A stretch of DNA of 64,000 nucleotides, taken from contig NZ_FMXN01000007.1 in the NCBI RefSeq assembly GCF_900104245.1, forward strand, positions 1 to 64,000, in the 5' to 3' direction. Shown one piece after another: positions 23,331 through 33,693 of this stretch (positions within the stretch are counted from its first letter, which is position 1; each line of letters starts with the position of its first letter). The position numbers and the translations under genes were made by a program. The stretch is from Pseudidiomarina indica. Its GTDB lineage: Bacteria > Pseudomonadota > Gammaproteobacteria > Enterobacterales > Alteromonadaceae. Under the pieces are notes generated by a model that was not told the DNA's origin, ran no database searches, and saw only the letters and a program-made list of their open reading frames with translations.

Positions 23331-25559
23331 ATGAGTCAACCCACATTTCGCCGTTCTTTATTGGCTGTGGCAATCACTACCATCATTGCGATGCCAGCCT
23401 ATGCGCAAGACACACCGACTGCTGATGAAGAAGTGAAAGCTTTGGAGCGCATTGAAGTAACCGCACGCCGCAAAGTTGAAAGCCTGCAAGATGTGCCGGT
23501 CTCGGTCACGTCTTTTGGCGCAGGTGATTTGGAAGAAATTGGCGTTGAAGATATTACCGAGCTACAGCAGCGAATTCCGAACGCAACCATCCAGGTAAGC
23601 CGTGGCACCAACTCAACGTTAACCGCTTATATTCGTGGGGTGGGTCAACAAGATCCGCTCTGGGGTTTTGAGCCTGGCGTTGGGGTGTATATTGATGATG
23701 TATATATCGCCCGCCCCCAAGGTGCTGTTTTAGAAGTGTTTGATCTGGAGCGGATTGAAGTGCTGCGTGGTCCGCAAGGAACCTTATACGGTAAAAACAC
23801 CATTGGTGGTGCCCTCAAATATGTTTCCAAAGAGCTGACGGGTTATAACGAGCTGTCCATTCAAGGCACCGTGGGTAGTTATAATCAACGTGATCTGAAG
23901 CTTTCAGGGCAAACAGCATTAGCAGATAACTTCTACGTTGGTGCGGCGATTGCTTCGTTGAACCGAGATGGTTTTGGCACCTTCCTGAACACGGGCGATG
24001 ATAACTACGACAAAGACTTACTGACCTATCGAGTGTCGGCTAAATGGCTGCTTAACGATGACATGGATGTGAAGTTTTCGTACGACAAAACCAAAGACAA
24101 GTCGAATGCCAAAGGCGGCTATCGGTTGTTGACCAGTAGTGTCACAGGCGTTGCTCCGCTCGATGATGTGTACGACTCGAACACCGCGATGCCGGTTGAT
24201 AACTTGGTTGAAACTGAAGGCTGGTCGGTTACTTATAACTGGGATATCAATGACCAGTGGGGTTTCAAGTCGATTACAGCCGGTCGCGAAGGGTATACCA
24301 ACACGAATATTGACTTTAACTCGACCGGTGAACCAATTTTTATGGTTCCTGCCATCTATGAAGATGATCAATTCACTCAAGAATTCCAAGTGAGTTATAG
24401 CAATAACTCCAACTTTGACTTCGTCGGTGGGCTTTATTACTACGATGGTGAAGCTTGTGGTGTGTTTGGCACCGTGTTACCCATGTATTTAGCGGCATTG
24501 GGCGGGGTTACCGTGGATAACGGTGGTTGCGTTCAAACCGATAGTTATGCAATTTACGGTCAAGGAAACTACAAATTATCGGATGCGCTAACGTTGACCC
24601 TTGGCGGCCGCTTTACCAAAGATGAAAAAGAAGCCGATGTGTATCGTGCGACTTATCTAGGCATTCACTATATTAATGCCATCGATCCGGATTCTGTTGG
24701 CACGCCGTTTGCGGTGAACTCAGACTTTACCACCAAAGCGGATTGGAGCCGTTTCTCTCCACACGTCGCCTTGAACTACAAAGTGAATGACGACGTTATG
24801 GTTTACGGTAGTTATAGCAATGGCTTCAAGTCCGGCGGTGTGGATATGCGGGCAGACCAATCGCTGAACCCCACCATCAACGAGCCTTATGATCCAGAAA
24901 TTGTGGATACCGTTGAGTTTGGGGTGAAATCCGAGTTGCTCGATGGGCGGATGCGGTTGAACAGCGCCATCTTCTACTCAGATTACCAAGACATGCAGGT
25001 CACGGTACAACGGGTGGTACCTGCCGGAATCTCGTCTCAAGTGCTGAATGCGGGTGAGAGTACGGTGAAAGGGTTTGAAATCGAATCCGTTTTCGCGGCA
25101 ACTGATACGTTAAACTTTAACGTGGTATTGGGGTACATCGATGCTGAGTTTGACTCGGTGATGTACGAAGAGCCGGCCACCGGTGATATCACGGACGTGA
25201 CGGATGCTTGGTCCTTCCAAAACACACCGAAATTGACGTACAGCGTGGGTTTCAATAAGACCTTTGATACCAATGCCGGGCAGTTTGTTTGGACCACCAA
25301 CTACGCCTATCGTGGTTCTGCACAAATGTTTGAGGTGCCGTCATTGCTGGATGAAGACAGCTACGGTTTACTCAATACCAGCATTGTGTGGTACTCCAAA
25401 GATGGTCATTGGAATATTGGCTTGCACGGTAAGAATCTGACTGATGAGGAATATCGCGTCGGCGGGTACAACTTCGATGCAACCTTTGGTGACGATGCCA
25501 TTGTTGGCTATTACGGAGACCCACGAACTGTTTCCCTGGCAGTGGGGTATAAGTTCTAA
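23331..25559 (+). CDS. TonB-dependent outer-membrane receptor
   Basis: The ATG at 23331 is preceded by GGGGAGAAAG. An in-frame earlier start exists but has no ribosome site. The 742 aa product has a signal peptide ending MPAYA-QDT, a TonB-box-like ERIEVTARR near residue 45, and a plug domain with YIRGVGQQDP and LERIEVLRGPQGTLYGKNT. The beta barrel ends in the aromatic VSLAVGYKF. This is the OMR-type receptor used for siderophores, vitamins, oligosaccharides or other large substrates. Context next to the permease, synthetase and hydrolase suggests a carbon source rather than iron. No Fur box was seen. Confidence 0.92.
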   Translation: MSQPTFRRSLLAVAITTIIAMPAYAQDTPTADEEVKALERIEVTARRKVESLQDVPVSVTSFGAGDLEEIGVEDITELQQRIPNATIQVSRGTNSTLTAYIRGVGQQDPLWGFEPGVGVYIDDVYIARPQGAVLEVFDLERIEVLRGPQGTLYGKNTIGGALKYVSKELTGYNELSIQGTVGSYNQRDLKLSGQTALADNFYVGAAIASLNRDGFGTFLNTGDDNYDKDLLTYRVSAKWLLNDDMDVKFSYDKTKDKSNAKGGYRLLTSSVTGVAPLDDVYDSNTAMPVDNLVETEGWSVTYNWDINDQWGFKSITAGREGYTNTNIDFNSTGEPIFMVPAIYEDDQFTQEFQVSYSNNSNFDFVGGLYYYDGEACGVFGTVLPMYLAALGGVTVDNGGCVQTDSYAIYGQGNYKLSDALTLTLGGRFTKDEKEADVYRATYLGIHYINAIDPDSVGTPFAVNSDFTTKADWSRFSPHVALNYKVNDDVMVYGSYSNGFKSGGVDMRADQSLNPTINEPYDPEIVDTVEFGVKSELLDGRMRLNSAIFYSDYQDMQVTVQRVVPAGISSQVLNAGESTVKGFEIESVFAATDTLNFNVVLGYIDAEFDSVMYEEPATGDITDVTDAWSFQNTPKLTYSVGFNKTFDTNAGQFVWTTNYAYRGSAQMFEVPSLLDEDSYGLLNTSIVWYSKDGHWNIGLHGKNLTDEEYRVGGYNFDATFGDDAIVGYYGDPRTVSLAVGYKF

Positions 25560-25570
25560 GCATTCCCCAC

Positions 25571-25616
25571 TCAGTGGTTACCTGTGTCGTGATGCAGGTA
25601 ACCACTGACTTTTTTT
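25571..25616 (+). terminator. Strong rho-independent terminator after the receptor gene
   Basis: TCAGTGGTTACCTG (25571-25584) pairs perfectly with CAGGTAACCACTGA (25595-25608), followed by C and seven Ts. Confidence 0.95.
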
Positions 25617-25667
25617 GATGGACACGTTAGCATGGCTACTTTAGTCACACATTGTGTAGGTTCAACC

Positions 25668-26318
25668 ATGGCTCGCGTTATTATTGCTGATGATCATCCC
25701 TTATTCCGTGCCGCACTGAAGCAAGCATTAACGGAAACGTTAGCGGCGCCCATTTTAGAAGCTGAATCCTTTGAGCAACTACTCACCTTGATTGACAGTC
25801 ATCCCCATGTTGAACTGGTTTTGCTTGATTTGACCATGCCTGGAAACCGCGGTTTGACGGGCTTAACCTCGTTACGCAGTCGTTATCCCGATATTTTAGT
25901 GGTGGTAGTGTCTGCGAATGAACAATTGGACACGATTCGCCAAGCCATGGCATTTGGTGCCAGCGCTTATATCCCTAAATCCATGCCGTTGCTTGAGTTA
26001 CAAGCAGCAATTCATACGGTATTGGCGGGGGATACTTGGCTTCCAGCTGATATTGAGCAAGCTGTAACGCAAACTGCTGCCGAGGATTACGAGGAGTTTG
26101 CCAAACGTTTGGAACAACTCACTCCCCAGCAGTTTCGAGTGTTGGAATGTTTGGCGGATGGTTTGTTGAATAAGCAAATTGCCTACGAATTAAATGTGCA
26201 AGAAACCACGATTAAGCAGCACGTTTCGGCGATATTAAAAAAACTCAATGTCACGAACCGTACCCAAGCCGGAATTCTTTTCAAACAAATGCTTAGCACG
26301 TCCGATACTAATCATTGA
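25668..26318 (+). CDS. crbR: LuxR-type response regulator (CrbR-like)
   Basis: The start at 25668 gives a normal receiver beginning MARVIIADDHPLFRAALKQA; the in-frame ATG at 25632 would add an unlikely tail. The 216 aa product has a receiver with phospho-acceptor Asp54 (LVLLDLTMPG) and a LuxR helix-turn-helix (LTPQQFRVLECLADGLLNKQ, then KQHVSAILKKLNVTNRTQAG). Convergent overlap (11 bp) with an SLC5-type hybrid kinase matches the CrbS/CrbR pair that activates acetyl-CoA synthetase and acetate use in Vibrio and Pseudomonas. The gene name rests on this pairing. Confidence 0.8.
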   Translation: MARVIIADDHPLFRAALKQALTETLAAPILEAESFEQLLTLIDSHPHVELVLLDLTMPGNRGLTGLTSLRSRYPDILVVVVSANEQLDTIRQAMAFGASAYIPKSMPLLELQAAIHTVLAGDTWLPADIEQAVTQTAAEDYEEFAKRLEQLTPQQFRVLECLADGLLNKQIAYELNVQETTIKQHVSAILKKLNVTNRTQAGILFKQMLSTSDTNH

Positions 26319-29300
26319 CCAGACGTTTGATGAGACGCTTGAGTGCCGCCGTCTTGATAGGTTTAGGAGTGAATAAGGCAGCCGTTGCGATCACTTCTTC
26401 GCGCACGGTTTCATCGGGATCGGCGGAGTTAATAATGGCAGGTAACTCCGGCAGCTGATAATGCTCACGCACCTTAGTCAGTACTGCAACGCCGGTATCT
26501 TGCTCATCTAAATGATAATCAAAAATCAGTAATTGCGGGGGCGGTTGGTGCCAGGGGAGTTGCTCACGATTTAACGCCGTATGCACTCTTGCTCCCCATG
26601 CAATGAGTAGTTGCTCCATGGCCTGCAATACCTGCGGATCGTTATCCAGAATCCAGACCACTTGCCCGTGCAAAAACTCCTCATCATGAGACGTCTGTAG
26701 TTCGGGCGAGCTTGTGGTTTGCGGGGGCCAATGAACTTCAGGCAAGGTAATCGCGAACAAGGTTCCTTGGCCGACTTGTGATGTTAAGGTCAAGGGCAGT
26801 TCAAGCAATCGGCACATCCGATCAACAATCGCTAATCCGAGTCCTAAGCCGGGATTACCTCCCTGCTGATGAACTTGGTGGAACTCGGTAAAAATCTTGT
26901 TCCGTTGGTCGGCAGGAATGCCGCGTCCGGTATCGTAGACGCGAATTTGCAGCTGAGTACCGCAGCGTTTAGTACCAATTAACACTTTGCCGTGGTCGGT
27001 ATAGCGAATGGCATTCGAGAGTAAATTTTGTACCACCCGACTGAGCATTTTCCGGTCGGTATAAACGGTTGCCCGGGTGGGAACGTAATGAACTTCTACC
27101 CCCTTATCGGCTGCAATAATCCGCTGGTTTTCCACCAATGGCCCGATCACGTCATGCAATGCGGTGTGTTGCTTATTGACGGGAAGGTTCCCTGCTTCTA
27201 ACCGCGTCATTTCTAACAGCATGGTGAGCAATTCTTCTGCGTTTTTTAGCGACTGTTGCACTTGGCGAACCAGCTGCTGGGAGCTAGGATCGGCGCGTTG
27301 CGCGAGTAAATCACAAAATAGGGTGGCTGCATTAAAGGGCTGCATTAAATCATGGCTTACTGCTGCGAAGAATTTAGATTTGCTTTGGTGAGCGCGTTCC
27401 TCGGCTTGTTTGGCCGCCAATAGCTGTGCAGTTCGGTCTGCAACTCGTTGTTCTAATTCAATATTAACTTGCTCTAACGCGCGTTGGGCAGCAACGAGCT
27501 CCGTGATATCAGTATAGGTGGTCACGAATCCGCCACCCGGCATGGGGTTGCCTTGCAGTTCAATCACGAACTCTCCCTGTTGTCGTTGGTAGCGGTAAGC
27601 ACTGCCATGGCGCAGGTAGTTCAGGCGTTTCTCGACTTCTTCATCAATATCACTGGCGGCTGCGGTCGCGATAAGCCCGCGCTGCGCATTAAAACGAAGC
27701 AATTCAGCGACTGGCATGCCGGCTTGGAGGAAGTTGGGGGGATAGGAAAATAACTCCACATAACGCTGGTTCCATGCCACGAGCCGGAGTTCTTGGTCAA
27801 TCACGCTAATGCCTTGGGGGATGTTTTCGACGGAAGCTTGGAGTAATTCACGGTTAAACTTATACAGTTGTGATGCTTCAGTTGCCCAAGTGACGACATG
27901 TGCGATAGGTACCGCTGGTTGTTGGGTGACGGTATCTAAGAGAATACGACTTGCTGCAGTACCGATAACGGCGGAAAGTTCCCGCTCAATCTTTACCAGA
28001 ATAGCACCCGGCACCAACTCATCTGCTGGTGCAACGGCCAAGTTGTGGTTGAGCCGTTCACTTAATCGTTCCAATTCCGCGTAATTAAAGAAACGAGTCA
28101 ATAACTGCCGCAAGCGCCCCCAAGAGATGGCATGGTGTGGATAAAACTCCGTGTGATCCCCTTGCGGATCGGTATACAACGCGCGTAATTGGGTTTCAAT
28201 GGGCGATGCTTTGGTGATGATGGAGAATAGGAAATAACACAGCACGTTGACACTTAAACTCACCAACACTCCTGAGCTTAAGGCAATATCGGATAAGCCA
28301 GGATCACGTTGTAACGAAGGTAAGAACAATAATCCGAACCAAAGCAGGGTGCCCATGGTAATACCGACGCTGGCGCCTACGCGATTTCCTCGTGACCAGA
28401 TAATGCCCCCGAGCAGTGCTGGGGCGAGCTGTGCGAGTAAGGCAAGCGACAGTAGCCCCGCGTTTACAAGAGGCAAATTGGCTTCAGTCAGTTTATGGAA
28501 CCCTAACGCAAACACGATAATCAACGCGATGGTGGTACGGCGAATAGAAAGAATCTTTTGCGGCGTAAATATTTCATTGCGGAATTTGCGTTTGGTGGAC
28601 TTCAGCCACAGCGGCATCACCACATCATTTGAAATCATAATGCTCAACGCCAAAGTGGCGATAATCACCATGCTCGTTGCAGAAGCTAATCCACCAATAA
28701 ATGCTATTGCCGTGATGCCGGGGTCGTCCGCTGTGAGAAGCAAGCTAATCATTAACGTATCGGAATGCATGGCTTCAGGGACTAACAACAAACCAGCCAA
28801 CGCCAACGGCAGAATGAAAAGGTTGATGGCAAACAAATACAATGGAAATGCCCAGCGGGCCGTTTTCAGCTCTTCTGGGTCATTATTCTCAATGTAACTG
28901 ACGTGAAATTGCCGCGGTAAACAGAACATTGAAATGGCACCCAAAATAATATGGGTCATGTAGACAAAGCCACCATGAGGTTGTCCTGCAAGGACAGCGG
29001 TAATAGCCGGTTGTTGTGAGGCTTGGACGAAAATGTCGGTGACGTTGTCGAATAGGACATAGCTCACATAAAAGCCAACGCCCATAAATGCCGCAAGTTT
29101 AACAACCGATTCAAATGCAACAGCATCCATTAACCCAGCGTGTTGCTCGGCTAAACTCATGCGCCGAGTTCCAAACAAAATAGCAAAGCCAATCATCGCA
29201 ATTGCGACCAGAACGACCACATCGATGAACCAAGGTAATGGCGTAGCGGTGAGTCCGGTGACGGCTCCAAAGCTACTGGAGACAGCTCGTAGCTGTAATG

Positions 29301-29685
29301 CGATATAAGGAATGATGCCGATCAACGCGATGATAGCGACTGCAATGGCCAAGGTTGGGGATTTCCCATAACGTTGGCTAATAACGTCAGAAATAGACGT
29401 TAAATTCTGTTGCTTACAGACATGCAATAAGCGCATTTGTAATCGATGTGCGAATAGGAAAACTAACATAGCTCCAATGTAGGTAGGAGCGACGGACCAG
29501 CCGTAAAACGCAGATTGCGTCATGGTGCCGTAAAAGGCCCAGGTGGTGCAGTGAATTCCTTGTGCTAATGCATAGCGGTAGGGTTTATGTTGATTAGACG
29601 AACGACGCTCACCGCGGTATGCAATGCTATACAGAACCGCAATATAGGCCATGGCAAGGAGAATGGTGAGGCCGGTACTTAACAT
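26308..29685 (-). CDS. crbS: SLC5-fused hybrid sensor histidine kinase (CrbS-like)
   Basis: The 1125 aa protein has, in order: a sodium:solute-symporter-like membrane domain of about 13 segments (to about residue 490), a STAC-like linker near 520-600 (TEFYPHHAISWGRLRQLLTR), a PAS domain near 615-730, and a coiled coil. Then come the HisKA with SHDLMQPFNAATLF, the HATPase (NLLSNAIRYTDHGKV, GRGIPADQRNKIF, GLGLGLAIVDRM) and a C-terminal receiver from about 1006 with Asp1056 in LLIFDYHL. This is the CrbS/CbrA layout, where the transporter-like part participates in sensing or carrying the cue. The TRIC-type gene lies 2 bp upstream, in the same operon. Confidence 0.88.
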   Translation of the reverse strand: MLSTGLTILLAMAYIAVLYSIAYRGERRSSNQHKPYRYALAQGIHCTTWAFYGTMTQSAFYGWSVAPTYIGAMLVFLFAHRLQMRLLHVCKQQNLTSISDVISQRYGKSPTLAIAVAIIALIGIIPYIALQLRAVSSSFGAVTGLTATPLPWFIDVVVLVAIAMIGFAILFGTRRMSLAEQHAGLMDAVAFESVVKLAAFMGVGFYVSYVLFDNVTDIFVQASQQPAITAVLAGQPHGGFVYMTHIILGAISMFCLPRQFHVSYIENNDPEELKTARWAFPLYLFAINLFILPLALAGLLLVPEAMHSDTLMISLLLTADDPGITAIAFIGGLASATSMVIIATLALSIMISNDVVMPLWLKSTKRKFRNEIFTPQKILSIRRTTIALIIVFALGFHKLTEANLPLVNAGLLSLALLAQLAPALLGGIIWSRGNRVGASVGITMGTLLWFGLLFLPSLQRDPGLSDIALSSGVLVSLSVNVLCYFLFSIITKASPIETQLRALYTDPQGDHTEFYPHHAISWGRLRQLLTRFFNYAELERLSERLNHNLAVAPADELVPGAILVKIERELSAVIGTAASRILLDTVTQQPAVPIAHVVTWATEASQLYKFNRELLQASVENIPQGISVIDQELRLVAWNQRYVELFSYPPNFLQAGMPVAELLRFNAQRGLIATAAASDIDEEVEKRLNYLRHGSAYRYQRQQGEFVIELQGNPMPGGGFVTTYTDITELVAAQRALEQVNIELEQRVADRTAQLLAAKQAEERAHQSKSKFFAAVSHDLMQPFNAATLFCDLLAQRADPSSQQLVRQVQQSLKNAEELLTMLLEMTRLEAGNLPVNKQHTALHDVIGPLVENQRIIAADKGVEVHYVPTRATVYTDRKMLSRVVQNLLSNAIRYTDHGKVLIGTKRCGTQLQIRVYDTGRGIPADQRNKIFTEFHQVHQQGGNPGLGLGLAIVDRMCRLLELPLTLTSQVGQGTLFAITLPEVHWPPQTTSSPELQTSHDEEFLHGQVVWILDNDPQVLQAMEQLLIAWGARVHTALNREQLPWHQPPPQLLIFDYHLDEQDTGVAVLTKVREHYQLPELPAIINSADPDETVREEVIATAALFTPKPIKTAALKRLIKRLVND

Positions 29686-29687
29686 CG

Positions 29688-30311
29688 CTATCGAGTTCCA
29701 TCATGGTCACGAAAGACCACCAGTGACCAATGCCAGCGAATCGCACCGAGACGAATCAACAGAGTTGTTAATCCTCCAACAATAATAGCTACTGGCTGTG
29801 AGTAGGGAACCAACAAGATAAAAACGGCGCCGCCAATAATACACGCGGTTGCATAGAGTTCACCTTTAAGAATCATCGGACGTTCTTGGGCAAGAACATC
29901 ACGCAACATGCCACCGAAACAGGCGGTCATGGTTCCCATGACAATACAAATTAAGGGGCTAAACCCGGCATCGGCAGCCTTGAGAGCTCCCATCACGGTA
30001 AAGAAAGCGACACCGACGGCATCAGCAATCAGCAACGTACGCTCATTGATATAGGCTTTGTATCGTAACCAAATGATGGTTAGGGCTACCGCCACTAAAA
30101 TAGTCAGTAGGTAATAGGTGTCGTAGACCCAAAATACTGGCAATCCCAGAATGAGGTCACGAGTTGTTCCGCCGCCAACCGCTGTGACTGTCGCAAGGAC
30201 AATGGCACCCACACCATCTAAACTTTTACGGAATGCCAATAAGGTTCCAGAAATAGCAAAGACCGCAACGCCAAGATGATCGAAACAGTAAAAGAAGGTT
30301 GTTAATTCCAT
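29688..30311 (-). CDS. UPF0126/TRIC-type membrane channel protein (YadS-like)
   Basis: The 207 aa protein has about seven membrane segments in two similar halves, with the glycine-rich repeats AVGGGTTRDLILG and ACFGGMLRDVLAQERP. Bacterial members are related to trimeric intracellular cation channels and conduct monovalent ions. Some have been linked to glycine uptake. It is the first gene of the unit with the crbS-like kinase. Confidence 0.8.
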   Translation of the reverse strand: MELTTFFYCFDHLGVAVFAISGTLLAFRKSLDGVGAIVLATVTAVGGGTTRDLILGLPVFWVYDTYYLLTILVAVALTIIWLRYKAYINERTLLIADAVGVAFFTVMGALKAADAGFSPLICIVMGTMTACFGGMLRDVLAQERPMILKGELYATACIIGGAVFILLVPYSQPVAIIVGGLTTLLIRLGAIRWHWSLVVFRDHDGTR

Positions 30312-30497
30312 ATCACCTCAATGAATCCTTTAGCTGCGTAGAATGTAACGGTTGGAGTACTAATTCGCTCCCTATTTAACCAGAAATTCGCTAGAATAGC
30401 TGCCACACATAAAAAATTAGAAAGTTGGGCTTGTATGCCATATATTCAGCCCCATCTTTTCACTTTACCAACTTTAACAGTAGCAGAGAGGATTTAC

Positions 30498-30830
30498 ATG
30501 GACTTCTTAATTCCAACAGCTTATGCCCAAGACGCCGCACCACAAGGTGGTGGCATGGAGCTCATTTTCATGCTGGTGATGTTCGGTTTAATTTTCTACT
30601 TCATGATTTACCGGCCACAAGCGAAGCGCGTTAAAGCACACAAAGAATTGATTTCTAGCATTAGCAAAGGTGATGAAGTTCTGATGAACGGTGGCTTCGT
30701 AGGACGTATCAGCAAAATTGCAGACGACAAAGATTTTATGGTGATTGCACTTGCTGAAGGCATTGAAATCACGGTTCAAAAAGCTGCAGTGACCGCTGTG
30801 TTGCCAAAAGGTACCATGAAGTCTCTGTAA
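30498..30830 (+). CDS. yajC: Sec translocase accessory protein YajC
   Basis: The start at 30498 follows AGAGAGGA. The 110 aa product has one N-terminal membrane helix (LIFMLVMFGLIFYFMIYRPQ), followed by the conserved KEHKELI-like and KGDEVLMNGGFVGRISKI segments. YajC binds SecDF. It is followed by secD after 20 bp. tgt and queA, often upstream of yajC, are not here. Confidence 0.93.
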   Translation: MDFLIPTAYAQDAAPQGGGMELIFMLVMFGLIFYFMIYRPQAKRVKAHKELISSISKGDEVLMNGGFVGRISKIADDKDFMVIALAEGIEITVQKAAVTAVLPKGTMKSL

Positions 30831-30850
30831 TCAAGAGATAAGGATTTATC

Positions 30851-32698
30851 GTGTTAAATAAATTTCCGTTATGGAAAAACGTGATGATCATCGTCATTAT
30901 TGCGGTGGCAGCACTGTATGCACTTCCCAACCTCTATGGGGAAGATTACGCGATACAAGTTTCTGCGACGCGTACTGTGACAGTCGATGACAAAACCTTA
31001 AATCAAGTCGAGCAGACGCTATCAGAGCTGGGTGTACAAGCGAAAGGGATCACGTTCGAAAACGACCAGATTTTGGTCCGTGTCAATACTGATGCTGAGC
31101 AACTACAAGTTCGTGATGCCCTGTTACAGGCCTTGGGGAATGATTATGTTGTGGCGCTAAACCTGGCTGCAGCAACACCAAAATGGTTAGCCGCGTTAGG
31201 GGCTGAACCAATGAAATTAGGCCTCGACTTGCGTGGCGGTGTGCACTTCTTAATGGAAGTGGACATGGACGAAGCAACCCGCAAAATTCAAGAGCAAATG
31301 CGTGATACCGTGCGCGCTGAACTCCGCGAAGAGCGAATTCGTTCGTCCAGCATTCGGCGGGTTGATGATGACGTTGTGGTTGAACTACGTACTGCGGAAG
31401 ACTACACCGCAGCGCGTCGTTATTTAAATAACCGCTACCAAGGTTATCGCTTGATTGATGATGCAGCGAATAACACCTTGCGTTTGCGCATGACGGAAGT
31501 GAAACTAAAAGAAACCCAAGATTACGCAATTTCACAAAACGTCACCATTCTTCGTAACCGGGTGAACGAGTTAGGGGTCGCTGAGCCAATTGTGCAGCGT
31601 CAAGGCGCTAGTCGCATTGTGGTACAACTACCTGGTGTTCAAGACACGGCGCGAGCCAAAGAAATCCTTGGGGCAACAGCAACCCTTGAATTTCGTTTTG
31701 TCGACACTGAAAGCAGTTTACGCGATGCCGAAATGGGGCGTGTACCTTTCGGTTCAGAGTTGTTCCCTAATCGAAATGGTGGCAATACTCTGCTACGAGA
31801 AGATGTGATTTTGACTGGTGACCACATTGTCAACGCAACTGCTGGATTCGATGAAAACCAGCGGCCGCAAGTGAGCATCTCTTTGGATGGTCCAGGTGGG
31901 AATAAAATGTCCCTCGCGACGCGTGACAATATTGGTCGACCCATGGCAACTCTGTTTATTGAGTTTAAATCAACGGGTGAACGCGATGCCAATGATCGCC
32001 TGGTTTTTGAACGCCATGAAGAAGTCATCAACGTTGCTACCATTCAATCCCGCTTAGGAAGTAACTTCCGTATTACTGGGATCAACTCGCAGCAAGAAGC
32101 GCAAAACCTAGCTCTGTTGTTACGTGCTGGTGCGTTGATTGCCCCTATTCAGATTGTTGAAGAGCGAACCTTAGGGCCAAGCCTAGGTCAAGAAAACGTC
32201 AATTTGGGAACCAAAGCAATTCTTTGGGGCTTCATTTTGGTGGTGGCCTTTATGGCGCTTTACTATCGCTGGTTCGGCTGGGTCGCTAACTTGGCATTGA
32301 CGGCAAACTTGGTGTTGATCATTGGGGTGATGTCAATGATTCCAGGGGCAACCTTAACCCTTCCCGGTATGGCCGGTATCGTTCTAACAGTAGGGATGGC
32401 GGTTGACGCCAACGTCCTGATATTTGAGCGTATACGGGAGGAAATCCGAGCGAAGCGAACGCCTCAACAAGCGATTCATTATGGTTATGACAGTGCGTTC
32501 TCGACCATCATGGATGCGAACATTACGACCCTGATTGTTGCGTTAATTTTATTTGCTGTGGGCACTGGGCCAGTCAAAGGATTCGCCGTCACCCTCGCAA
32601 TTGGTATTGTCACGTCAATGTTTACCGCCATTGTTGGAACCCGCGCAGTGATTAATGCGATTTGGGGTGGTAAGAAAATTGATCGGCTATCGGTGTAG
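30851..32698 (+). CDS. secD: Protein translocase subunit SecD
   Basis: The 615 aa protein starts with GTG, 8 bp after AAGGA. It has an N-terminal membrane helix, the periplasmic region with [19 protein letters not shown], and six-helix RND-type membrane part ending with [20 protein letters not shown]. With SecF it uses the proton gradient to pull exported proteins through. Confidence 0.96.
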   Translation: MLNKFPLWKNVMIIVIIAVAALYALPNLYGEDYAIQVSATRTVTVDDKTLNQVEQTLSELGVQAKGITFENDQILVRVNTDAEQLQVRDALLQALGNDYVVALNLAAATPKWLAALGAEPMKLGLDLRGGVHFLMEVDMDEATRKIQEQMRDTVRAELREERIRSSSIRRVDDDVVVELRTAEDYTAARRYLNNRYQGYRLIDDAANNTLRLRMTEVKLKETQDYAISQNVTILRNRVNELGVAEPIVQRQGASRIVVQLPGVQDTARAKEILGATATLEFRFVDTESSLRDAEMGRVPFGSELFPNRNGGNTLLREDVILTGDHIVNATAGFDENQRPQVSISLDGPGGNKMSLATRDNIGRPMATLFIEFKSTGERDANDRLVFERHEEVINVATIQSRLGSNFRITGINSQQEAQNLALLLRAGALIAPIQIVEERTLGPSLGQENVNLGTKAILWGFILVVAFMALYYRWFGWVANLALTANLVLIIGVMSMIPGATLTLPGMAGIVLTVGMAVDANVLIFERIREEIRAKRTPQQAIHYGYDSAFSTIMDANITTLIVALILFAVGTGPVKGFAVTLAIGIVTSMFTAIVGTRAVINAIWGGKKIDRLSV

Positions 32699-32709
32699 GG
32701 AGAATTGTT

Positions 32710-33657
32710 ATGCGTCAATTGATTAAAGCGGAACAAGCTTTCCCATTTATGCGCTACCGCTGGTGGGCTTGGATTATCAGCGGAATTTTAGTGGTAGCGT
32801 CCATTGTCAGCCTAGGTGTAAAGGGGCTGAACTGGGGGTTAGACTTCACCGGTGGAACCGTCATTGAAGTTGGTTATGACCAAGCAGCTGACTTATCGAG
32901 CATTCGTCAAACGCTCGATGAGAACGGCTTTGGCGGTGCTGTGGTGCAAAGCTTTGGCACTCAGCAAGACGTCCTGATCCGGCTTGAACCTCTTGAAGGA
33001 GTTAAAGTTCAAGAGCTTGGCGACCAAGTACTGAAAGTTTTGCAAAGTGCGGCCGATGCGAATGTTGAGTTACGTCGAATTGAATTTGTTGGACCTCATG
33101 TCGGTGACGAATTGGCAGAACAAGGTGGCTTGGCCGTATTAGCTGCGTTGACCGGAATTCTCATCTACATTGCCATGCGGTTTGAATGGCGCTTGTCGTT
33201 AGGGGCAGTCGGTGCTCTAGGACATGACGTTATTTTGACGCTGGGGTTGTTTTCAATTCTTGGTTTAGAGTTCGATTTAACGGTATTGGCAGCGGTGCTT
33301 GCTGTTATCGGTTACTCAATTAACGACTCGGTGGTTATTAGTGACCGGATTCGTGAAAGCTTCCGGAAATTCCATAGAGGAACGCCGGAAGAGATCATCA
33401 ACGAAGCCTTAACGAGTACCTTAAGTCGTACGGTCGTGACGTCATTAACGACGATATTAGTATTGATTGCACTCTACGTGCTTGGTGGGCAATTAATCCG
33501 TGGTTTTGCTACCGCGCTCTTATTTGGTGTGGTAGTAGGTTCCTATTCGTCAGTATTTATCGGTAGTTCCTTAGCTCTGGCATTAGGTGTGAGTCGCGAA
33601 GACTTGATGCCGCCAGAAGTTGAAAAAGAAGGCGAAGACTTAGAGCCAATGCCTTAA
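32710..33657 (+). CDS. secF: Protein translocase subunit SecF
   Basis: The 315 aa protein carries GLNWGLDFTGGTVIEVGYD near residue 38 and VIGYSINDSVVISDRIRE near residue 200, both SecF hallmarks. It starts 11 bp after secD. Confidence 0.96.
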   Translation: MRQLIKAEQAFPFMRYRWWAWIISGILVVASIVSLGVKGLNWGLDFTGGTVIEVGYDQAADLSSIRQTLDENGFGGAVVQSFGTQQDVLIRLEPLEGVKVQELGDQVLKVLQSAADANVELRRIEFVGPHVGDELAEQGGLAVLAALTGILIYIAMRFEWRLSLGAVGALGHDVILTLGLFSILGLEFDLTVLAAVLAVIGYSINDSVVISDRIRESFRKFHRGTPEEIINEALTSTLSRTVVTSLTTILVLIALYVLGGQLIRGFATALLFGVVVGSYSSVFIGSSLALALGVSREDLMPPEVEKEGEDLEPMP

Positions 33658-33693
33658 CCAACCGATGCTTAGTAAGAAGGGATGGATGAACTT

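Noticed and set aside
28247-28897. Plus-strand frame of 216 codons inside the crbS-like gene
   Set aside because: It lies opposite membrane segments of a well-supported kinase and has no ribosome site or domain.
33682-33693. Upstream ATG for yaaA
   Set aside because: It stands 1 bp from the ribosome site, and the family begins at the later Met.
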